Part shown: piece by piece, positions 15,111-23,977 of the stretch
Layout of the letters: the number at the start of each line of letters is the position of its first letter
How positions within the stretch are numbered: position 1 is the stretch's first letter
Virus record (IMG/VR): IMGVR_UViG_3300046002_005800
Span: 1-40,524 of that record
Strand: one strand, 5' to 3'
From: a virus
Length of the DNA stretch: 40,524 nucleotides
The notes under the pieces: model-generated
Databases searched by the model: none
The model's input: the letters and a program-made list of their open reading frames with translations, nothing else
Told to the model about the DNA's origin: nothing
Made by a program: the position numbers and the translations under genes

Positions 15111-15874
15111 TGCCAGTGCAGGTAGCGTATCCGCTGGCGTCTGCGGGCGCGCTCGCGGACGTTTATCAGCTACAGGCGATGGGGATCAACGTCGCAGGCG
15201 CTGACTACCCGACCGGCATACCTGGCGCGCTGGAGATGGTCCCTGACCCCGCTGGGCAGCGCGGCACTGTCATGCGCGCATCGGTGCGAGACACGGACCC
15301 TGAAACAAGTCTCGGCCACCGCAGCGAAATACGCGCGGCTAGTGATACCCGCGTTGAGCATTGGTATCGGTGGCAATTCATGCTGGCCGACGATTGGGTC
15401 GATGACCGGCTGTTTTCGATCATGCAAATCCACGACAGCCCCGACGGGCTCGATCTGCCCAGGTTCCCGAATTTTCTGTTGTTGGCGGGTATCGGCAGTA
15501 TTGATGCGTACCTGCCGACAGCCACACTGCCGACCGAAAGCGCGGCGGGCTCGCGTGCCGGGTCGATTCCACTTGAGCGCGGCCGTTGGTATGACTGCTG
15601 CCTGCATGTCGTTTGGTCGATTTCTGCCGTCGGCGGTGTGCGTGAGTTTTTCATTGACGGCCGACCGCTGGTGCGGCAGTTCAACGTGGCGACTCACTAC
15701 GACGACGTGAACGGCCCCTATTTCAAGCTCGGCGTTTATGACTATTTCCACGCTACCGGCTGGGGCAGTCGAACGGCATATTTCACGGGCGTGCAAATCT
15801 GGCGAGGCGCTGCATCGTTCGCAGACGGCATGGGGCAGATACCGCGCCCGCCGCAGCGATTGCTCGGCCCGTAA
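15110..15874 (+). CDS. Polysaccharide lyase-like depolymerase (heparin lyase I-type fold)
   Basis: The 254-residue protein shows the Polysacc_lyase (heparin-lyase-like jelly-roll) pattern: GHRSEIRA, EHWYRWQFMLADDWVDD, MQIHDSPD, WYDCCLHVVWS, then EFFIDG and GPYFKLGVYDY. Enzymes of this fold cut acidic polysaccharide by beta elimination. It follows the lectin-like gene and would strip host capsule or exopolysaccharide during adsorption. Placement between cement and tail-tube genes is unusual. The substrate cannot be told from sequence. Confidence 0.8.
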   Translation: MPVQVAYPLASAGALADVYQLQAMGINVAGADYPTGIPGALEMVPDPAGQRGTVMRASVRDTDPETSLGHRSEIRAASDTRVEHWYRWQFMLADDWVDDRLFSIMQIHDSPDGLDLPRFPNFLLLAGIGSIDAYLPTATLPTESAAGSRAGSIPLERGRWYDCCLHVVWSISAVGGVREFFIDGRPLVRQFNVATHYDDVNGPYFKLGVYDYFHATGWGSRTAYFTGVQIWRGAASFADGMGQIPRPPQRLLGP

Positions 15875-15902
15875 ACCCATCCCCTGCCGGTACACCTGAA
15901 AA

Positions 15903-16496
15903 ATGTCGAGCACCATCGAGATCTGCAACCTCGCGCTGACCAAGCTCGGCGCGGCGCGCATCACCAGCCTGGCCGACGACAGCAAGCAGGCCCGCGCGCT
16001 GTCGGCCATCTTTGACCCGACACGCGACGCTGAGCTGGTCGCGCACCCGTGGTCATTCGCCATCGTGCGCGCAGCGCTGCCGGCCAGCAGCACGGCCCCG
16101 GCGTTCGGCTGGGCCCGTGCATTCCCGCTGCCGGCCGACTGCCTGCATCTGGTGCAAGTAGGCGACTCGTTCAGCTACTACGACAGCGACGCGGCCGGCC
16201 CTGGCTTCGACGTGGAGGGCGGCGCAGTGCTGACCGATGCTGTCTCCCCGCTGCTGGTGCGCTACACCTACCGCGTGACGAACTCCGGTCTGTTCCCGCC
16301 GCTGTTCGTGCAGTCGCTGGCCTGCCGCCTGGCCTTCGAGCTGGCCGAGGAACTGACGCAGAACTTGAGCAAGAAGGCGGCGGCCTGGGATGAGCGCGAA
16401 AAGGCAATCCGCGAGGCCAAGCGCGCGAACGTGATCGAGCGCCCGCCGCAGACCGTGCCCGACCTGTCGTGGGTGCGCGCCATGACGCAGGACTGA
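15903..16496 (+). CDS. Tail tubular protein A (T7 gp11-like head-tail adaptor)
   Basis: This 197-residue protein opens with IEICNLALTKLGAARITSLADDSKQARALSAIFDPTRDAELVAHPW, the signature of podovirus gp11-like adaptor proteins. These form the ring between portal and nozzle. The length is normal and the nozzle gene follows after three bases. Confidence 0.92.
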   Translation: MSSTIEICNLALTKLGAARITSLADDSKQARALSAIFDPTRDAELVAHPWSFAIVRAALPASSTAPAFGWARAFPLPADCLHLVQVGDSFSYYDSDAAGPGFDVEGGAVLTDAVSPLLVRYTYRVTNSGLFPPLFVQSLACRLAFELAEELTQNLSKKAAAWDEREKAIREAKRANVIERPPQTVPDLSWVRAMTQD

Positions 16497-16499
16497 CGG

Positions 16500-18836
16500 G
16501 TGGCCAAGTTCAGCCCGATGCAGCACGCCTTCAACGGCGGCGAGCTTTCTCCCTTGATGGCCGGCCGGGTCGACGTGGCGAAGTACGCCGCGGGGTGCAG
16601 TGTCATGGAGGGCTTCCTCCCGACCATCGAGGGCCCGGCCTTCGCGCGGCCTGGCACGCGGTTTGTGTCCGAGGTCAAGACCAGCGCCAACCGCACATGG
16701 CTGGTGCGCTTTGAGTTCAGCGCCGAGGACAGCTATCAGATCGAGTTCGGCGACGGCTACGCCCGCTTCTTCTTCAACCGCGCATCGGTGCAGGTGTCGG
16801 GCGTCGCGGCCTACAACGGCGCCACCGCCTACACGCCGGGCGACCTGGTGAGCAATGCTGGGGTGAACTACTACTGCCGCGCTGCGGTGACCGGCACGGC
16901 CCCGCCGAATGCGACCTATTGGTATGCGCTGACCGGCACGACCTACGAGATCCCGACGCCCTACACCGCGGCCAGCCTGACGACCACCGAGGGCACCTTC
17001 GCGCTTCGGTTCACGCAGACCGGGGACGTGATCTACCTGGCCCACGCCAGCTACCCGACGCGCAAGCTGTCGCGGTTCGGAGGCACGCGCTGGACGCTCG
17101 ACGCTGTGGCGTTCGACCCGCCCCCGTTCAAGGCCGAGAACACGACGGCGACCACAATCTACTCCAGCGCCACGACCGGCGCTGTCACGCTGACCGCCAG
17201 CGCCTCGATCTTCACCGCTGCGCACGTTGGCCAGTACATCCTGCTGCGCGAGAAGGACGTGCGCGATGTGCAGCAGTGGGAGACGAACAAGGGCGTAACC
17301 GCTGGCGATCTGCGGCGCAGCGACGGCAAGAACTACGAGGCGCTGAACACGGCCACCACCGGCAGCGTGAAGCCCACGCACGCCACGGGCGCGGCCTACG
17401 ACGGAGACGGCGCGGTGCAGTGGCAATTCAACGACGCCGGCTATGGGTGGGCCCTGGTCACCGGCTACACCAGCGGCCTGATCGTCTCCGCGACCGTGCT
17501 GTCGCAACTGCCGGACGGTTGCACGCTGGTGGCCAACGCGACGACACGCTGGGCCTTCGAGGCATGGAACGCGACGGACGGTTACCCCGACACGGTGACA
17601 TTCTTCCGCGAGCGCCTGGTGCTGGCCCGTGACGCGACGCTGTGGTTCAGCGTGTCGGCCGACTTCGAGAACTTCCAGACCGAGATCGACGGCGAGATCA
17701 CGGCCGACGCCGGATTCGAGCGCGCCCTCAGCAGCGACCGGGTGAACGCGATCCGCTGGCTGTCACCCGGCGACGTGCTGCTTGTCGGCACGCTGGGCGA
17801 CGAGTGGGCCATCGGCGAGGCCACCACCAGCGATCCCTTCGGCCCGGCCAACTGCAAGGCGCGGCGCCAAAGCCCCTACGGCAGCAGCAAGGTGCAGCCG
17901 CAGCGCATCGGCAACGAGACCTTGTTCGCTCAAAAATCTGGCGCCAAGGTGCGGGCCATGCAGTTCCGCCTTGAAGAAGACGGTTTCGCAAGCCCGAACG
18001 TCAGTGCCTACGCGCGCCACGTCACCAAGCCCGGCATCGTCGACATGACCTACCAACAGGAGCCCTGGTCGGTGCTGTGGTGCGTGCGCAGCGACGGCGT
18101 GCTGGCCGGCGTGACCTTCGACCGCGAGCAGGAGGTCGTCGCCTGGCACCGGCAACCCTTTGACGGCGGGATCGTGGAGTGCGTCGAGTGCATCCCTTCG
18201 CCTGACGGCACGCGGGACGACCTGTGGCTGATCGTGCGCTACACCATCAACGGCGCGACGAAGCGTTACATCGCCTACCTTGAGGCCGAGTCGGAAGAAG
18301 GCGACGACCAGATGGCGTGGGCCTACTCCGACATGATGCTGACCTACGACGGCGCCGCGGCGACGACGATCAGCGGGCTGGATCACCTCGAAGGCAAAGA
18401 GGTCTGGATTCTGGCCGATGGCGCACGCCACCCGAACCGCACGGTGACTGCCGGCGCCATCACGTTGCAGCGTGCGGCCAGCGTGGCGCAGATCGGCCTG
18501 CCGAGCCCTGGCCTGTTGGTGCCGATGGATCTGGAGGGCGGCTCGCAGACCGGCACGGCGCAGGGCAAGACGAAGCGCTGTCACCTGATGGTGCTGCGGG
18601 TGAACAACACGCTGGGCGGCCAGGCCGGGCCCGATGCGTCGAACCTCGCTGAGATCAAGTTCCGCACGCCGGCCGTGCCGATGGGCAGCGCCCCGCCTCC
18701 GTTCACGGGAGACGTGGAGATCGAGTGGCCCGGAGACTACGCCAAGACCATGCAGATCCGCATCGTCAAGGACCGGCCGATGCCAATCACGGTCGTGGCG
18801 ATCATGCCGCAGGTGGTGGTGCAGGAGGGGCGTTGA
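16500..18836 (+). CDS. Tail nozzle / stabilisation protein (tail tubular protein B-like)
   Basis: The 778-residue protein starts at GTG 16500 and opens MAKFSPMQHAFNGGELSPLMAGRVDVAKYAAGCSVMEGFLPTIEGPAFARPGTRF, typical of the large nozzle proteins of this phage group. The length fits. It forms the distal tail tube and seals DNA in the head. The next gene begins inside its stop codon. Confidence 0.92.
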   Translation: MAKFSPMQHAFNGGELSPLMAGRVDVAKYAAGCSVMEGFLPTIEGPAFARPGTRFVSEVKTSANRTWLVRFEFSAEDSYQIEFGDGYARFFFNRASVQVSGVAAYNGATAYTPGDLVSNAGVNYYCRAAVTGTAPPNATYWYALTGTTYEIPTPYTAASLTTTEGTFALRFTQTGDVIYLAHASYPTRKLSRFGGTRWTLDAVAFDPPPFKAENTTATTIYSSATTGAVTLTASASIFTAAHVGQYILLREKDVRDVQQWETNKGVTAGDLRRSDGKNYEALNTATTGSVKPTHATGAAYDGDGAVQWQFNDAGYGWALVTGYTSGLIVSATVLSQLPDGCTLVANATTRWAFEAWNATDGYPDTVTFFRERLVLARDATLWFSVSADFENFQTEIDGEITADAGFERALSSDRVNAIRWLSPGDVLLVGTLGDEWAIGEATTSDPFGPANCKARRQSPYGSSKVQPQRIGNETLFAQKSGAKVRAMQFRLEEDGFASPNVSAYARHVTKPGIVDMTYQQEPWSVLWCVRSDGVLAGVTFDREQEVVAWHRQPFDGGIVECVECIPSPDGTRDDLWLIVRYTINGATKRYIAYLEAESEEGDDQMAWAYSDMMLTYDGAAATTISGLDHLEGKEVWILADGARHPNRTVTAGAITLQRAASVAQIGLPSPGLLVPMDLEGGSQTGTAQGKTKRCHLMVLRVNNTLGGQAGPDASNLAEIKFRTPAVPMGSAPPPFTGDVEIEWPGDYAKTMQIRIVKDRPMPITVVAIMPQVVVQEGR

Positions 18837-19243
18837 TCGTCGTCCCGCTCGACGCTGGGCACCTGCAGCAGATCCGGCCGCAGGCCGCGCAGGTCAGCGA
18901 AGTGGATGCACAGCGCGACTTCCTGCCAGTCGGCCAGGCTTGGGCTGCGGTGGTCGACGGGCGCGCGATGGCGTGCGCTGGCCTGGTCGAGATATGGCCG
19001 GGCAGGGCGTATGCCTGGGCTCTGCTGGACCGCGATGTCGGCCGGCACATGCTGGCCGTGACCCGGGCAATCCGTTCCCGACTGGCCGCCGCAACATGGC
19101 GCCGCGTCGAGATGGCAGTGGACGCCGAGTTTGCGCCTGGTGCACGGTTCGCCGAGATGCTGGGCTTCGAGCGCGAGTGCCGGGCCGCGGCCTACTTTCC
19201 AAATGGGCACGACGCCTATGTCTACGTGAGGGTTTCCCGGTGA
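18833..19243 (+). CDS. Gp13-like internal protein with GNAT-type fold
   Basis: This 136-residue protein starts at TTG 18833, four bases behind a GGAGG sequence and overlapping the nozzle stop. It carries the strand-helix order of GNAT acetyltransferases (AWAAVVDGRAMACAGLVEIW; HMLAVTRAIRSRL; FAEMLGFERECRAAAYFPNG). Podoviruses of this kind carry a T7 gp13-like assembly protein with this fold at this position. A catalytic role is doubtful because the acetyl-CoA loop is not clear. Confidence 0.75.
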   Translation: MIVVPLDAGHLQQIRPQAAQVSEVDAQRDFLPVGQAWAAVVDGRAMACAGLVEIWPGRAYAWALLDRDVGRHMLAVTRAIRSRLAAATWRRVEMAVDAEFAPGARFAEMLGFERECRAAAYFPNGHDAYVYVRVSR

Positions 19244-19734
19244 GCTTCTTCCAGCCTGTTGCCGCAGCCGTTGCCGCCATCGGCCAGATGACCCAAGGCG
19301 AGGGCCAGGGCCGCGCGCTGAACATTCAGGGCGACGCCGCGGCGGCCAATGCCGTCAACACCCGGGCGGCCACCTACGCCAACGAGGACACCCAGCGCCG
19401 GCAGAACACGATGCGGATGGGCGAGGTCCGCGCCTCGGCTGCGCAGTCGGGCTTCGACGCATCGACCGGCTCGCTGGCCACACTGCAGACCAAGAGCGCG
19501 GGCGAGCTTGAACTCGACGCGCTGACCAATCGCTACAAGGGCCAGTTGCAGGCGATGAGCTTCGACAACGAGGCGGCCAGTCTGCGCTACGGCGCGAAGG
19601 CGGCGCGGCGCTCGGGCTACCTGAACGCGGCCGGCACGCTGACCGCTTCGGCCGGGCAGGCATTCGGCGCCCCACGCATCGGCGGGCTTGCGCCTGTCGA
19701 GACCCGAATCCCCGCGCCGACCGGGAGGGGCTGA
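19240..19734 (+). CDS. Internal virion protein (gp14-like)
   Basis: The 164-residue Ala-rich protein starts at GTG 19240 (GTGA overlap). A hydrophobic N-terminal segment (FFQPVAAAVAAIGQM) precedes a long helical region with RRQNTMRMGEVRASAAQSGFDASTGS, a segment common in small ejection proteins. In T7-like phages gp14 is ejected first and forms a pore in the outer membrane; this role is inferred. Confidence 0.8.
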   Translation: MSFFQPVAAAVAAIGQMTQGEGQGRALNIQGDAAAANAVNTRAATYANEDTQRRQNTMRMGEVRASAAQSGFDASTGSLATLQTKSAGELELDALTNRYKGQLQAMSFDNEAASLRYGAKAARRSGYLNAAGTLTASAGQAFGAPRIGGLAPVETRIPAPTGRG

Positions 19735-19735
19735 C

Positions 19736-21817
19736 ATGCCGCGCATTCAGCAGTACGTCGCGCAGGACATGACCGGCGGCGCAGTCCGCCCCGGGCACCT
19801 GACCCAGCCTGTCGACATCACCCCGCTGGCGCGCGGGGCCGACACCTTCGCGCGTGCGTCCGAGGATCTGCGCATCCATCAAGAGCGCATGTCGGAGCAA
19901 CTGGCCGACGACGAGGCGAAGGTCGCCGTCACCAACACGCTGAGCCAGGCCGGCGCCGACTGGACCGAGAAGCTGCAGAACGCGCAGACCAGCGCGGCAG
20001 CAGGTGCGCCAGGCTTCACGGCCGGCATGCTCAAGGAGTTCGACGGCTGGGCGAAGGACGCCACCGAGCAGGCGCCCGAGCGCGGCCGGCAGCACCTGGA
20101 GCAGCAGCTCGGCCGGTTCCGCCAGGGCCTGCACGCTGACGCCTTCCGCTTCGAGGTCAAGGCCCGCGGCGAGAAGCTGATCGGGGACTTCTCGGCCGGC
20201 ACTGATGCAGACCGCAAGGCGGTATTCACGCAGCCTGGCATGTTCACCGACGTGCTGGCCCGCCGGCTGGCGACGCTTGAACTGCTGGACCTTCCCGCAG
20301 CCACCAAGGCGAAGCTGGCCGAGACGGCGCGCGAATCACTGGCCATCGAGGCTGCATCGGCGCAAGTCGAGCGCGACCCGGACGGCCTGCTGGCCCGGCT
20401 GGGCATCCGCGGCGCGAAGGTCGGCAAGGACGGCAAGATGCTGCCGCCAGACGAGGCGAAGGCAGCCGAGGCGGTGCGCAACGATCCGGTGTTCGCATCG
20501 CTGTCTCCGCAGGCGCTGCGCCAGGTGGTCGACCGCGCGACGATGATCTCCGAGACCCGCAAGGCGCAGGCGGCGGCCGAGGCTGACCGGCAGGCGCGGC
20601 TGGCTGAGATTGCTGCAGCGCGGCGCGAGCGCGAGGTCGGCCAGGCGTGGAGCATCGTCAGCGCGCAGCACGCGGCCGGCATGGTGCTGGACGAGTCGAA
20701 CCCGAACACCAAGGCGCTGATCCGCAAGCTGGCCGGCACTCCCTACGCGGCGGCCTTCACCGACATGCAGAAGACGGCGGCGGCTGGCGCCACGGTGGCA
20801 GCGGCCCCAATCTCGCAGCAGCAGGCCAGGCTGGACGGCCTGATCGAGCAGCGCAATTCGAAGGGCTGGAGCCCTGAGCTGGGCGCAGAGATCAAGCGCA
20901 GCGAAACCATGCTCACCGAGGCCCGCGCCGACTACGCCAAGGAGCCCATGCGCGCGGCGCTGGATCGGCGGGTGTTCGGGCCCGAGGGCATGGCCCCGGT
21001 TGACACCAGCAGCATTGACGGCGTGGCGCGCACCATCGGCGCCCGGGTGCAGCAGGCGCAGACGGTGGCCGGCCGGGCGGGGCGCTCAGTCTCCCCGCTG
21101 CTGTCCGAGGAAGCCGAGGCCATTGGCCGCGTGCTGTCTCAGGTTCCGCCTGAGCAGTTCGGCGCCGCGGTGGCCAAGCTGTCGGGCCAGATCCCGGGCG
21201 ACCAACTGCAGGCGCTGGCCCGGCAGATCGACAGCAAGGATCGCGGCCTGGCGCTGGCGCTGGCCGCTGGCGACGCACGCACCACGCAGGGCCGCACGGT
21301 GGCCGAGCTGATCCGTCGCGGCCAGCAGGTGGTGAAGGACAAGGGCATCAAGGAAGAAACCGCGGCCGAGTTCGGGCTCAAGGCGCAGATCGCCAAAGAG
21401 GTCCGCGACGTGGTGCCCGGCCGGTGGGGCGACGACGTGATCGACGCGGCCCGGCTGATCTACCTGGGCAAGCAGGCCGGCGGCGACGGCCCGGATGTGG
21501 CGAACGCCGTGCGCCTGGCGCTGGGAGGAAGCATCATCGAGCACAACGGCCGGCGCGTGCCGGTGCAGCCCGGCATCACCGAGGACGTGATGCGCCAGCG
21601 GCTGTCGACCATCACGCCGGCATCGCTGGCCGATCAACTGCCCGATGGTGTGGTCTACCTGCCCGGCGGGCGCCCGATGGGCTTGCCCGAGTTCCTGGCC
21701 CGCCTGCCCGACGCCCAGCTCGAGCCGCTGCCCGGCGGCGAGTACGCGGTGCGGGTGGGTCAGAGCGGTGTGGCCATGCGCGCCGACCGCCGGCCGCTGA
21801 CGATCAAGGTGCGCTGA
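19736..21817 (+). CDS. Large internal virion (ejection) protein 1
   Basis: This 693-residue protein is almost entirely helical and charged, with long coiled-coil stretches (about 270-300, RKAQAAAEADRQARLAEIAAARRERE). The GGGAGGGG site precedes ATG 19736. Position after the gp14-like gene and before two more giant proteins matches the gp15-like ejection proteins. I see no enzyme motif. Confidence 0.8.
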   Translation: MPRIQQYVAQDMTGGAVRPGHLTQPVDITPLARGADTFARASEDLRIHQERMSEQLADDEAKVAVTNTLSQAGADWTEKLQNAQTSAAAGAPGFTAGMLKEFDGWAKDATEQAPERGRQHLEQQLGRFRQGLHADAFRFEVKARGEKLIGDFSAGTDADRKAVFTQPGMFTDVLARRLATLELLDLPAATKAKLAETARESLAIEAASAQVERDPDGLLARLGIRGAKVGKDGKMLPPDEAKAAEAVRNDPVFASLSPQALRQVVDRATMISETRKAQAAAEADRQARLAEIAAARREREVGQAWSIVSAQHAAGMVLDESNPNTKALIRKLAGTPYAAAFTDMQKTAAAGATVAAAPISQQQARLDGLIEQRNSKGWSPELGAEIKRSETMLTEARADYAKEPMRAALDRRVFGPEGMAPVDTSSIDGVARTIGARVQQAQTVAGRAGRSVSPLLSEEAEAIGRVLSQVPPEQFGAAVAKLSGQIPGDQLQALARQIDSKDRGLALALAAGDARTTQGRTVAELIRRGQQVVKDKGIKEETAAEFGLKAQIAKEVRDVVPGRWGDDVIDAARLIYLGKQAGGDGPDVANAVRLALGGSIIEHNGRRVPVQPGITEDVMRQRLSTITPASLADQLPDGVVYLPGGRPMGLPEFLARLPDAQLEPLPGGEYAVRVGQSGVAMRADRRPLTIKVR

Positions 21818-23772
21818 TGGCTCTCGGCGATTCGTACCGCGACGACCTTCTGACGGCCATCGCTGACCGGGCGGCAACGCCTGCCGCGCCATCGGTGCCG
21901 AAGTTCAGCGCCTGGTCAGCCATCCCCCGCGGCATCGGCGAGGCCGGCGCGCAAGTCGGCGCCACGGCTGCGGACATCGCGGCATCGTTTCGCTACATGC
22001 GCGACGCCACGCCCGAGCAGCGCAAGCAGATCGACCGGCAGGGCGTGCCCATCGAGCAGTTCAGCAGCGCGGCCGGCGATTCGATGCGCGACGCCGGCAA
22101 GACGCTACGGCCCGACCCGCTGACCGCCAGCACGGCCGAGACGGTGCTCTACGGCTTTGCCCGCGGCGCGGCCAAGGTGGTTACCGGCGCGGTGGTCGGC
22201 GGCGTGCCGGGCGTGCTGGCCGCCGGCCTGGAAGAAGGCATCACGCAATCCGACGAGCTGCGCCGGCAGGGTGTGGACTTGCGGACCCGCAGCAACGTGG
22301 GCTTGGTGCAGGGCGCCGGGCTGGCGCTGGCTGCGCTGCCGGCTGCGGGCTCTACCCTCAAGGCGACCGCGGCGCTGTACCTGGCTGGCGGCCCGGGTGG
22401 GTTCGTCGCCCAGCAGGCGCTGACGCGCGAGATCCTGCGCAACGCCGGGCAGGACAAGCTGGCCGAGCAGTACGACCCGTTCGACCCGGTGGGCCTGGCA
22501 GTGTCGGCGCTGATCCCGGCGCCGTTCGCCTTCTACGGGCTGCGGGCCAGCAAGCGGGCGGCGGCGGCGAAGGCAGCCGAGGACTTCCGGGCCGGGCCGG
22601 TGCCGAGCGAGCAGACGCCGGTGGCGGGTGCGGTGCGTGATGCCTACACGCCTGAGACGGTGGACGCGGCGATGGTGCTGCACATGGGCGAGCGCCAGCA
22701 GCACGCCGACTCTGTGGCGTCGACCATCGGCCGCCCTGTCGAATCGCTGGCGACCTTCGTGCAGCGCGAGGGATTCAAGGAGCCCCCGCGCGAGCCGGCG
22801 CCGGGCCCCGACACCTTCCTGGCCTGGATCAAGGCGAACGGCGGCCTGGACATCGGCGAGAAGTTCGACATCACGGGCGACGCCAACGGCATCCGCAACA
22901 ACCCGGCCGGCATCTTCCGCCGCGGCGGCATCACCTCCGACGACCTGGCCAGCAGGGCAGCGGCCGAGGGGTATCTCCCCACCGACCAGGCTGGCGACAC
23001 GGGCGCATTCGTGGATCTCGTGAAGCGCGCGGTAAGTGGCGACCGGGTGCTGACATTCGAGCGCCAGATGGAGAAGGCCGCCAAGGACTACGCCGACGCT
23101 CAGAACGCGGTGCGGCTGGCCGATCTTGAGCAGCGCCTGCGCCTGCTGGGCGAAGACCCGGCCGGCGCACGAGGCAACCCCGACGCGATCGCGGCTTACC
23201 TCGACCGCAACGAGCCGAGGCTACTGTCGGCGGCGATGGACGAGATGATGGCGGCGCAGCGCGCGGCCGATGGCCTGCCCGAGTTCGACCACCTGCGCGA
23301 CCGGGCGCGGATGGTTCTGCAGGACATGCAGGACGGCGACCGGACGCTGGCGCAGTACGAGGCCGACTTCGGCGCGCTGTCGCCTGTCATGCGGCGCGCT
23401 GTCGAGAGCGCGCAGAAGGAAACCGATGCAACCACCACCCCCCAAGCCCCGAGCCCTGAAGCAGCAGCGCCAGCGCGAGGCGCAGGAGACGCGCCGGCCC
23501 CCGCCGCTGTACCCGAGCCCGGACGAGCCGGCGCCGATGTTCAAGCCGCTGGGCTGACGCCGGGCGCCAAGGCCGAGGCGGTGGCCGCGCAGGCCCGCAT
23601 GGCCGATGTGCAGGCCGCGCACCCGGATCTGCAGGTGATGCTCGACGGCATGGACAAGCCGATGCCACTGGCCGACTTCCTGGCCGCGGTGAAGGCCGAG
23701 GCCGACGAGATGGAGGCCGACGCCCCGCTGATGCAGGTGGCCGCGCAGTGTGCGCTGCTCAACGGTTCGTGA
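21817..23772 (+). CDS. Internal virion protein 2 with hydrophobic segments
   Basis: This 651-residue protein has an N-terminal membrane-like region at about 110-200 (AAKVVTGAVVGGVPGVLAAG and TLKATAALYLAGGPGGFVAQ). A middle segment, LAWIKANGGLDIGEKFDITGDANGIRNNPAGIFRRGG...DDLASRAAAEGYL, is of a type often found in very large phage-borne multidomain proteins. A proline-rich linker (about 550-590) and a helical tail follow. No lytic transglycosylase motif is evident. It is coupled to the previous gene (TGATG). Confidence 0.8.
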   Translation: MALGDSYRDDLLTAIADRAATPAAPSVPKFSAWSAIPRGIGEAGAQVGATAADIAASFRYMRDATPEQRKQIDRQGVPIEQFSSAAGDSMRDAGKTLRPDPLTASTAETVLYGFARGAAKVVTGAVVGGVPGVLAAGLEEGITQSDELRRQGVDLRTRSNVGLVQGAGLALAALPAAGSTLKATAALYLAGGPGGFVAQQALTREILRNAGQDKLAEQYDPFDPVGLAVSALIPAPFAFYGLRASKRAAAAKAAEDFRAGPVPSEQTPVAGAVRDAYTPETVDAAMVLHMGERQQHADSVASTIGRPVESLATFVQREGFKEPPREPAPGPDTFLAWIKANGGLDIGEKFDITGDANGIRNNPAGIFRRGGITSDDLASRAAAEGYLPTDQAGDTGAFVDLVKRAVSGDRVLTFERQMEKAAKDYADAQNAVRLADLEQRLRLLGEDPAGARGNPDAIAAYLDRNEPRLLSAAMDEMMAAQRAADGLPEFDHLRDRARMVLQDMQDGDRTLAQYEADFGALSPVMRRAVESAQKETDATTTPQAPSPEAAAPARGAGDAPAPAAVPEPGRAGADVQAAGLTPGAKAEAVAAQARMADVQAAHPDLQVMLDGMDKPMPLADFLAAVKAEADEMEADAPLMQVAAQCALLNGS

Positions 23773-23965
23773 CTTCGGCGATCCAGACGGCCAGCGCGAC
23801 GAACCCGACCACGCCGACCAGCGCGCCCATGATCGACAGGTACTCGCGCAGCGCGGTCAGGGCCCGGCGCCAGTCTCCCGAGCCGCCCCACACCATCAGC
23901 GGGATGATCGAGATCATGCCGGCCATGACGCCGAGAAACATCAGCCACTGCTGCCACGTCCACAT
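23759..23965 (-). CDS. Antisense two-helix membrane protein (holin-like)
   Basis: On the minus strand a 68-residue frame runs from ATG 23965 to a TGA at 23759. It has two clear membrane helices (WLMFLGVMAGMISIIPLMVW and IMGALVGVVGFVALAVWIAE) separated by a charged loop (RRALTALREY). Codon use has the G/C-ending pattern of the phage, and the plus strand here has no convincing gene. It fills the gap between two internal virion protein genes. No ribosome site is evident. It could be a holin or exclusion protein; it is the only leftward gene inside the late operon. Confidence 0.6.
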   Translation of the reverse strand: MWTWQQWLMFLGVMAGMISIIPLMVWGGSGDWRRALTALREYLSIMGALVGVVGFVALAVWIAEVTNR

Positions 23966-23977
23966 AGGGGCCGAAGT

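Noticed and set aside
19060-19080. Fourth copy of the CGGAAWCCGTTC motif (GCAATCCGTTCCC)
   Set aside because: It lies inside the gp13-like coding sequence and matches only part of the core; probably chance.
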